From positions 89,251 to 111,682 of the forward strand of contig NW_014040379.1 in NCBI RefSeq assembly GCF_001186125.1: a DNA stretch of 22,432 bases, read 5' to 3'. The stretch comes from Sphaeroforma arctica JP610 (taxonomy: Eukaryota > Opisthokonta > Ichthyosporea > Ichthyophonida). Within the stretch, counting starts at the first letter, position 1, and each line of letters starts with the position of its first letter. Made by a program: the position numbers and the translations under genes. Of the stretch, positions 15,661-22,432 are shown one piece after another. Under the pieces are notes generated by a model. The model ran no database searches. It had not been told where the DNA came from and worked only from the letters and a program-made list of their open reading frames with translations.

Positions 15661-15945
15661 ATTCAATTGAACAACTTACAAGGGCGTTATCGTCAATACA
15701 CTATTGTCTAAGATCATCACTGATGCTGCGGTTCAGAAACTATTTTATTGGCTGAACCTGTAGATGGTTTAGCTGTGCAGTCCTGCTCTTAGTATATAGA
15801 TAGTTTAGTACCCTTAAACCCGAAATATTAAAATCCTAACACCCTAAACCCCTAAAGCCAAATGGATAGCAAAAATCAGCAAAGGACAACCAAATGGCAG
15901 ATAAATTGACGCATCTACATGAAGATATATTAAATACTAAAAGAG
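15661..15945. repeat. Direct repeat copy A with CCCTAAA motif
   Basis: It starts ATTCAATTGAACAACTTACA and runs through TGTGCAGTCCTGCTCTTAGT, ACCCTAAACCCCTAAAGCCA and GGACAACCAAATGGCAGAT. It aligns with 16671-16985. It contains the plant-type telomere-like CCCTAAACCCCTAAA at 15842-15856. A plus-strand frame (15501-15755) overlaps it but has no recognisable content. Confidence 0.85.
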
Positions 15946-16139
15946 TAGAGTACTCCTGAAAAGCCTCTTCGAATCGTGTTTTGTTCACAATTGACAGGCA
16001 ATAGTGTGGTTGTATACGAGCAAAGTAGAGTTTAGACTCATAAAAAGTATGTATTATTCTACATATACATGCACGTAGCTTGGATGTTCAATATTCACAT
16101 TGTACACAATTATTTTATTTCATAAGTATAAAAGTGAAC

Positions 16140-16651
16140 AAAATTCAAGCTCCTGTCCAGAATATGGCAACCAACTGGGATACAGTTGACAGCACAACTT
16201 TCGCAGCGGAAGCATCTCATTTCGAGGACGCCATAACAGCTGCGAAGGAAACAAAAGAGGAGGCAGAATTAACATCATGCTTATGAGAGTAGGCATCTAT
16301 GATCAGCAGCCCGAGCGTCGCATACCTCTGGTTGACTCAGAGCTCAGAAAGAGTTACGACCAGACCATCAATGCGTGTGGTGATGACGAGGAGGACGCAT
16401 TATTTCAAATCAGTCATTACATTAGCGAGCTAGATATGATGCGTTCATACTCAGGTGATAAGGTCAATGAACCAGCATTATCTAAACTACTGAAGATCTC
16501 GGAATTTCCGAAGTTAACGAGAGATCCTTTCTTCAAAATAGAAAATTGTGAAGACAGTATCGAGTTTACTACGCAATACAGAGACCTGTTCTTAGTCTAT
16601 GCCACTATGTCAATATCCAGCGCTCGTGAGATATCTATTAAATTACACTGA
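16140..16651 (+). mobile_element. Gag-like retroelement fossil
   Basis: Coding-like plus-strand sequence opening MATNWDTVDSTTFAAEASHF and containing DEEDALFQISHYISELDMMR and LLKISEFPKLTRDPFF. An acidic, helical N-terminal part followed by an FPKL-x(n)-F...Y segment recalls Gag proteins of LTR retrotransposons. I recognise the general type, not a family. It is broken, with at least one interruption. It lies between the two direct repeats, with copy B starting just after it. Confidence 0.35.
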
Positions 16652-16670
16652 TGAAACTGAGAAGACCAAG

Positions 16671-16985
16671 GTTCAATTGAACAGACCACAAGGGCATTAT
16701 TGTCAATACCCAATTTTCTTCGATCATTATCAATGCTGCGCTTCGGAAAGTAAATCTTTGGCTGGACCTGCCGATGGGTTGGTTAGCTGTGCAATCCTGC
16801 TATTAGTATACATATAGTTCATTATCCTTAAACCCCTGAATATAAAAACCATAGCACCCTAAACCCCTAAAGCCAAATGGGTAGTAAAAATATTCCTCCA
16901 CCACTGCTACATGTCCCAGACAAGGACAACCAAAAGGCAGATTAATTGTCGCGTCTATATGAAGATGCAATTAATACCAAAACGC
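16671..16985. repeat. Direct repeat copy B with CCCTAAA motif
   Basis: The second copy of the repeat at 15661, about 1 kb downstream and in the same orientation, roughly 75-80% identical by eye. It has a run of about 27 extra bases near 16892-16918. The CACCCTAAACCCCTAAAGCC block (from 16855) is the best-kept part of both copies. Confidence 0.85.
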
Positions 16986-17436
16986 CAGATGTATTAATAA
17001 TCGCAAACATAACAACACACAAAAGCCAATAGTACACCACCTTGAAAATAAACATGACATTAACCATATCGGAAATAGACTGCAAGTTATATTCCGGATT
17101 CTACAGCCGGAAGACAGTTTAGCAAATCCACAGTATATCTGTTTATATCGGCACACAATGAACACACATATAAATAACAAACAAAATACTGAATGCGTTA
17201 CTACCAAAGTGTGCACAGGAAGAAAATGCAATGGCAATTCCACTTCGAGAGCTCGTACCGGATGTACTTGACAAAGTCGTGAAAGAAGCAACCATCATCA
17301 CGATATGTGTACTATACTACTCAAATGCAACGTGATTCCCTAACTGTGCTAGAAGAAGACCCGATGCTAGTGGAAACACACAATCAACGGGTTTTAGCTA
17401 AAGGCGAGACAGTACGGGGCAAACCCCATGGGGCAT
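16986..17436. other. No recognisable gene
   Basis: AT-rich sequence between copy B and the short repeats upstream of the LINE. A 106-codon minus-strand frame here is cysteine- and leucine-rich with low-complexity character, and I do not accept it as a gene. Confidence 0.45.
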
Positions 17437-17880
17437 CACATTAGTAGCAAAGATAGACACTAAATCTCCATATTGAAAATACATACTTTGACAGGATACA
17501 CCACCCCTCCAGACCGCTTACCAACCGGACACACGGCACCCCACCTTCCCCACCAACCCCGCTCACTCACACGCCACAGTGACCACCAACCCATCAACCA
17601 ATACCACTTGATGATATCCACCGCCGAGAAACACCCCTCGAAATGTACTTAGACCATTCGCATACTTTGACATAAGGCAAGAATAACCAGGCATACATGT
17701 CTCAGCATCACAAACAGTACACAACGGACACCAACCATTAGGCGCAAATTTACGAACGTCGCATTAGTAGCAAATATAGGCACTGAACCTCCATACGAAA
17801 ACCTCCATACTTTGACACAAGGCATGAACAACCAGTCATACATGCCGCAGTATAGCAAACAATACGTACCTGGGACCAGC
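17437..17880. repeat. Short repeats upstream of LINE fragment
   Basis: Two words recur together: TTAGTAGCAAA-ATAG-CACT (17441 and 17764) and CATACTTTGACA (17482, 17661 and 17806). The last two units also share AAGGCA-GAA-AACCAG-CATACATG, with a period of about 145 bp. A C-rich, G-poor stretch (about 17500-17640) interrupts the first unit. Confidence 0.75.
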
Positions 17881-18230
17881 CATGTGGCGCAAATTCATAC
17901 CATCGAGCAATACCACAATCTGGGACACAGACGCATCTTTGAAAAGTGCTTTCTTAATCTGATTGCGAGCCACCCCGGCTGGCTTCAAATCACGGTACTC
18001 CTGTCATACCCAAGCACTTGCCGCCATGGAATCTGAGACACAGTCAGAAGAGGAGTGGAACGACGTCTGTCTGGACATATCCAAAGCATACGACAAGGTC
18101 GCTTTCCTACGCATATGGGTACGTCTGCGCCACGCTGGAATGCCCGAAAACTGGATCAACTTCCTCCGCGCGCTGTTTGGGAGGGTCCCTACCCGAGTGG
18201 CATACCAGCATAATTTGCACCGAAATCTAC
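17870..18230 (+). mobile_element. LINE reverse transcriptase fragment
   Basis: Non-LTR (LINE) reverse transcriptase, central part. HTIEQYHNLGHRRIFEKC corresponds to the PIHTIExYRxxEK-type motif preceding the palm. AGFKSRYSCHTQALAAME matches the QxGFRxxxSCxTQ block. CLDISKAYDKVAFLRIW is motif A with its catalytic Asp, and AGMPENWINFLRALFGR follows as usual. One frameshift near 17963 separates the first block from the rest. The FADD-box and everything downstream are missing, as are the endonuclease and 5' end. A dead, doubly truncated copy. Confidence 0.85.
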
Positions 18231-18272
18231 TGCAAAGCAGAAACGTTCCCATTCCTATTGTTGTGGAAATAG

Positions 18273-18735
18273 CAATACTACATATGAGTCTCAGCTCAAT
18301 ATGTTCAATATATTGGTGTTTAATATTTTGTGGATGTGCTTTGGGTATTGGCATTAATGAAAAGTGCCTCAATATATCATTCCTTGCTTCCTATTCATTA
18401 CTTGATTAGCGACAGAGCCTCGTGCGCATTTTGGATCATGTGTCAAATCGTATGATGTTATTTTCAACCGCATCCTACTCTCATCATCTTTCACACCAGA
18501 AAATCGCAGCCTGTCTTTCCGGATCTACGATCGCGCCTCTTCATTAGATCCACATTTGTAGCCCTTTCAATATGTGAGTTTGTTTAGTTTTGTTTGGCGT
18601 TGTAGCACACTACAGCGTAGTAACCTCGTTTCAAATTGACATCCCTCTCCAAGACACGACAGTATGGTGGTACGCTGCATACTGCAAAGTAATTTAGTGT
18701 TAGAGTTTTGCGGAAATATGTACTATATACATTGA
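18273..18735. other. No recognisable gene
   Basis: Sequence after the truncated LINE fragment, with no poly-A tail, gene or repeat that I can identify. Confidence 0.5.
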
Positions 18736-18738
18736 TCA

Positions 18739-18996
18739 GTACGATATGACAGTATTACATACAGCAGCTATAAATGCCGTAGTTTCGTTAAAATAGCTAA
18801 ATTGTACGCCCTCTTTGATTTCATGTATGTCCGGATCCCATGTAGAAGAGTAATCTGGGGACGGTCCTTCGTGTCGTGGAGCAGCGGTATCACGCTTTGA
18901 GACTCTCGGATTTGACCGCTTTGGTACAGATGTCGCAGAGTGATTCACATTATGTGTGTCTTGGAAGTCGTCATCGCCTTTTTCTTCATTGAACAT
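18739..18996 (-). CDS. Unassigned open frame, minus strand
   Basis: It starts MFNEEKGDDDFQDTHNVNHS and continues SVPKRSNPRVSKRDTAAPRH and STWDPDIHEIKEGVQFSYF. It is polar and Pro/Ser/Lys/Arg-rich, like the end of the two-exon model just to its right on the same strand. An acceptor-like TTATGTAG precedes its ATG. It may be a further exon of that gene, but I could not find a phase-compatible donor. Confidence 0.3.
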
Positions 18997-19110
18997 CCTA
19001 CATAATCCACATCAAGTTTGAAATCTTCGTTAGGAGTGCGTAATAAATCAATACAAATAACTTATCTCTTATCACTTATCATGGATGTATCAAACTATCG
19101 ACTACCTTTT

Positions 19111-19615
19111 TTATCTGGATGGCAGAGTCTCCAATGGCCTTGGCGGAGATATAATACTTGATGCTCGTTTTGGTCTCGGTTTCGGTACAGGTTTTCGATT
19201 TGTAATTTCTGTGTCTGCAGAATGGAAATTATCACCGATGCCGGAATCATTCTTCGAGTTCTTTTGGTCCTCGTCATTATCAGGCTCAGATTCAATATCA
19301 AGCAGAGTCGGATGGCTTTTGCTAGATACATATCATAAACATAGATAGTTAAAATTAGTATACATTAAAAAACCGTATAACTTTTAGGCTATTCTCTTTC
19401 GACCAATGTATCAGAATTAATTTAACATACTTATTCATCATCTCCATGTCACTTTGGTCCCTTAGTGTAAGTTCTGACTGTGTTGTATCTGGTATCGATA
19501 TCAAAGCAACATAACGACTATAACGGCCCAAATCAGTCATGTGAGTGTACGGTCTTTGGCTGAGCAGGTGCACTACGTCGATGCTTTGAATATATTTCTC
19601 ATCAAAGAGCTGGAT
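19111..19615 (-). CDS. Hypothetical gene, two-exon model
   Basis: Exon A (19615 down to 19431) reads IQLFDEKYIQSIDVVHLLSQ, then THMTDLGRYSRYVALISIPD and RDQSDMEMMN. It ends AATAA|GTATGT. The 109-nt intron (19430-19322) closes with TATGTATCTAG. Exon B (19321-19111) continues in phase as KSHPTLLDIESEPDNDEDQK, DSGIGDNFHSADTE and KPVPKPRPKRASSIISPP, then stops. The matching donor, acceptor and phase make this the best splicing candidate outside INTS9. The C-terminus is acidic, then basic and proline-rich. The 5' end is not resolved and no family is recognised. Confidence 0.4.
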
Positions 19616-19623
19616 CTTATTTT

Positions 19624-20098
19624 ATGATGCAAAGCAGAACTCATGCCGCATCTATGCCTGATCAATTTTTTAATCAAAGCTCCAGTAGAAGTACATGTGC
19701 TCCGACTACGTCCGATTTCTTCAGCAGCCATGTGATGGACGTGGACATCGACGCCGTATTTGATGAACAAATATATAAAGAGTATGGTGAACCCCATTCA
19801 CGAGGTTGTGCCATTCTTTGACCCCATTCTCGGAAATTCTCTCATCGACCTAAATACTCTATGGGCTGCCAATCCATCAGGGCAGCACAGTGAGATACGA
19901 AGAAGTGATTCAGATGTTCATCCTTATACGCTTATCCACATTCCTGGCGTAGATCCATTATCGTTTTATGGGGAGGTAATACCTTATTATCAATTTCAAA
20001 TGTACAGTCACCAATTGCTGGATTTTCTATCGGACATACAATACTTCGATTTACGGTCAATAGACCGTGACGGACAAATTGTAGCATATCGCTACTAA
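19624..20098 (+). pseudogene. Coding-like region, unassigned
   Basis: Plus-strand coding-like sequence. The first part is Ser/Thr-rich then acidic (TSDFFSSHVMDVDIDAVFDE). The later part is globular in character (NSLIDLNTLWAANPSGQHSE, IHIPGVDPLSFYGEVIPYYQ, HQLLDFLSDIQYFDLRS). It appears interrupted. It is transcribed away from the minus-strand two-exon model, with starts only a few bases apart. It is not recognised and could belong to the retroelement downstream or be a separate fossil. Confidence 0.33.
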
Positions 20099-20159
20099 GG
20101 TGATATTTCTGCAAATTGATACTTATCTGATTTACGGAAGTATAGACTAAACTAAGTAC

Positions 20160-20385
20160 GTATCCTTCGTATCTATAACGAGTGCATCAGTCGTAGAATT
20201 CAACTTTGTCTATATATTTATTCCCATTTTCCTGAGAATTGCGAATATCAATTTCTTGATCTATATTCGCACGTGGATGTATTATTAGGGCAGATACTGA
20301 CTTCTAATGATAAACATGTTGCTATTTATTGGGCGGGTATCAGAGAAGGTCTATTTTTCCATCTGTTAGAGATTAGAAAAGTATG
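20160..20385 (+). pseudogene. Coding-like frame, unassigned
   Basis: An open frame without an ATG reading IYNECISRRIQLCLYIYSHF, then ENCEYQFLDLYSHVDVLLGQ and VAIYWAGIREGLFFHLLEIR. Codon-like composition and lack of internal stops suggest former coding. It lies between the region at 19.6-20.1 kb and the integrase. No family recognised. Confidence 0.3.
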
Positions 20386-20429
20386 AAAGATGTCATCAAT
20401 TTGTTGTACAAATCATTTCCCTAACCCTC

Positions 20430-21579
20430 CCCCCCCTAAATCAAACATGTGCACTGATAACGGTAGCGAGTTCTGCGATGACGTAATGGAATCGTTAGTA
20501 CTCGTATCAGGCATGTGCCATAAAAGGGGTGTACCATATAAACCGAAAACACAAGGCGCGAATGAAACGCGCCAAAGAAGACTTAAGTTCTTTTTACGTA
20601 CTGCACTAACGGATAATTCAGATGATTGGTCGTACCACCTTAAATGGGTACAAACACAAATGAACGAGTGTGCTGATCCGGTTACAGGTACAACACCAGC
20701 TCACTATTTTCGTGGCAGATATAGGGAGTTACAAATACCTTTGAACAAGGCCGAACCTAATCACATTGAGTTACCATGGTTAGAGAAGTACAACGTATTT
20801 ATAACGTTGTATATCCTTGCTTGCGAGAAACACGCAATATAGCCTTATTAAAAAGGCAAAATAGATGGAACGCTACCAAAAAGATAGCAGAGTATCAGGT
20901 TGGAGACAGAGTTAATATCCGTCAACGTGATTCCGATGCTACTGTACTAACATCGAAATGGATAGGATCATACATAATCTCTGTAGCCGACACTAAAAGT
21001 GGAACCTATGATGTTAATAACCCCGACGGTTCTAGTGCTTTAATTATAGGCACTAGTCGGATTCCGACTACTGAGATTATACTCGCAAGAAGACATGACT
21101 CTAATGCACCTCTTGATCGTTCTGAATTTAAAGACATTATATGGAGAGCAGATAAGGGAGGTTATACATACTATCGTACACGCTTTATAGACGGTACAAT
21201 CGCTGAGTTGATTTCAGATGCTTTCGATAATCAAGACTATTTAAAAACCTTTAATCAAAAATAGCGTAAACGCCTGCATAAGTCACAAGCTGAAAAAGAT
21301 AGCATGTCTCCATCATCTGAAGGCACGGAAGTTAAAACTTACCCGCCTACAGCATTTATCCCGAGCTTTAATGCCCACCCTTCATATGTGCTTAAGACAC
21401 TGAAGCGTAGGAAACGTCCAGTCGACCACCCCGGACCTACTGGACCTAAGCCCAAAACTCACAGGGTATACGAGAACGCTTCACTTCTCCGCCTGAGAAA
21501 CATTAACTATATGTTATGCTACTTAATGTTTCGACCCGTTTTTCCTTCTCGCTTTGTAATCCAAAATCGGCTTGAGTGA
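20430..21579 (+). mobile_element. Ty3-type LTR retrotransposon pol: integrase end
   Basis: Integrase inserts retrotransposon cDNA into the host genome. Visible parts in order: the rve catalytic core from its second Asp (MCTDNGSEFCDD) to the Glu block (PYKPKTQGANETRQRRLK), followed by the W-x(n)-N-x(n)-TGTTPAHYF segment. Then comes a GPY/F-like region (EYQVGDRVNIRQRD, SKWIGSYIISVADTKSGTYD), a possible chromodomain-like tail (FKDIIWRADKGGYTYYRTRF) and a basic, proline-rich stretch. Integrase motifs and the long C-terminal extension fit Ty3/mdg4 better than Polintons. The copy is broken, with a few interruptions. RT and RNase H were not recognised in the window. Confidence 0.85.
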
Positions 21580-21651
21580 GAAACTAGTCTCCCTTGGATT
21601 TCAAAGCTGGGTGTGGGCTGTGTAATAGCCGGGCCTCCACATTAGACTCTA

Positions 21652-22342
21652 TGTTATAAACATACTCTTAAGCAGTACGTAAACTATAAACGTACTCTTA
21701 ATAGTACGAAGAACTTAAGTTTCCTAAAATGGGTTATAACTGTTTTTATTAATTACATACCTTTTCCATTTTACATATCAGATATTTGGATAAGGCCATT
21801 AAAAGGCCAGATTAAAATGCCAAAGACATGATTTCTATTTATATCTGAATACTTCGGTAGCGAGATGGCTCAACCGAATATAGGTTTCTAGGGACTATTA
21901 GCGTTACCTAGTTTAACATCCGTTCAGCCAACCAGATGTGCCAGTCTGATGAAGGCTAAGTTGGTAATTATTGATAAGTGGCAAGTTATTGGTTAATGCA
22001 ATAACTATGGACATCAAGAGTATTTTTCTTTTCTTTTTTTATAAAGATAGGATTTTATGAGTCTCTCGGATTCACCCCAACGAAATATACCATAGCTTCT
22101 AATAGAGCGACAACGAAACACTAAATAAAATCCCTTCGGCGAAAACAGTACTGAGAGGATTATATATAGGCAATTTCTCAGCCTCACAATCCCTCAGAGT
22201 ATTGCTGTTTTCACGAGACATACCTAAATTTACTAAAAGACTCATTTCGTTTATTTATTTCGAATTTAACTATACTTAGACTTAACCTAAGCGTTTAATT
22301 ACTCTAAGGCGTTAATATCGCCTTGATAGACCGAATCTTACA
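21652..22342 (+). repeat. Probable 3' LTR
   Basis: The noncoding block after the integrase begins TGTTATAAAC and can be closed at CTTACA, giving the usual TG...CA ends over about 690 bp. A TATATATAGG box at about 22161 could start the transcript, with the R-U5 part following. No second LTR exists in this window, so the ends are inferred from position and the TG/CA rule. Confidence 0.5.
21653..21716. repeat. Short tandem repeat inside the LTR start
   Basis: ATAAACATACTCTTAAGCAG followed by TACGTAAACT is repeated as ATAAACGTACTCTTAATAGT followed by ACGAAGAACT, two units of about 30 bp. Confidence 0.75.
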
Positions 22343-22354
22343 TATATATATATA

Positions 22355-22423
<69 letters not shown>

Positions 22424-22432
22424 TGTGTGTGT
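22343..22432. repeat. TA/GT microsatellite at window end
   Basis: A (TA)n tract of about 80 bp passes into (GT)n at the last bases. It begins at the proposed LTR edge, so it may mark the insertion target, slippage at the element end, or an assembly limit. Confidence 0.95.

Noticed and set aside
20430-21264. Polinton-type integrase
   Set aside because: The PYKPKTQG block and the spacing to the following Trp/Asn motifs fit Ty3-type retrotransposons. No polymerase B, packaging ATPase or capsid motifs were seen in the window.
1-22432. CRISPR arrays, bacterial operons, riboswitches
   Set aside because: The sequence is clearly eukaryotic. The tandem repeats seen are exon-derived or degenerate and lack regular spacers.

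Overview
Origin. The window is eukaryotic nuclear DNA. It carries one intron-rich gene with GT-AG introns, nuclear-type tRNA genes with Pol III T-runs, a non-LTR reverse transcriptase fragment and the end of an LTR retrotransposon. TGA and TAA act as stops, so the standard code fits. The species cannot be read from the sequence. An Integrator gene with eleven introns of 320-1000 bp would suit a unicellular relative of animals or another repeat-rich protist, but that is inference. Both ends of the window are GT/TA microsatellites, so it may be a whole contig bounded by simple repeats.

0.24-10.29 kb (+). This is one complete gene for Integrator subunit 9 (INTS9), the non-catalytic metallo-beta-lactamase/beta-CASP partner of the snRNA 3'-end endonuclease INTS11. 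I assembled 12 exons by colinear similarity to animal INTS9, with matching phases at all 11 junctions. They give 798 codons plus a stop, against about 658 in human. Most of the excess is a polar insertion with a KRKRKR-type basic run in exon 1.

The main discovery is in the introns. Introns 1, 3 and 4 contain tandem, decayed copies of the end of the preceding exon together with its donor region. Introns 5 and 6 contain decayed copies of the start of the following exon together with its acceptor. The introns therefore seem to have grown by tandem duplication anchored on splice junctions, leaving partial exon copies that could act as decoy or alternative exons.

10.29-15.3 kb. Base composition becomes visibly more AT-rich. 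There is a degenerate tRNA-Gly(GCC)-like gene and several short unassigned open frames on both strands, including two relatives of one segment 2.2 kb apart. There is also a 74-bp tandem duplication, a possible hAT-like terminus and an intact tRNA-Asp(GTC).

15.4-18.7 kb. A pair of roughly 300-bp direct repeats, each with a CCCTAAACCCCTAAA telomere-like motif, flanks a Gag-like fossil frame. Dispersed short repeats and a 5'- and 3'-truncated LINE reverse transcriptase fragment follow.

18.7-22.4 kb. A possible two-exon minus-strand gene faces an unassigned plus-strand coding-like region. The window then ends with a broken Ty3-type LTR retrotransposon: integrase core, C-terminal domain and a probable 3' LTR running into a TA/GT microsatellite. 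The second half reads as a mobile-element graveyard beside the conserved INTS9 gene.
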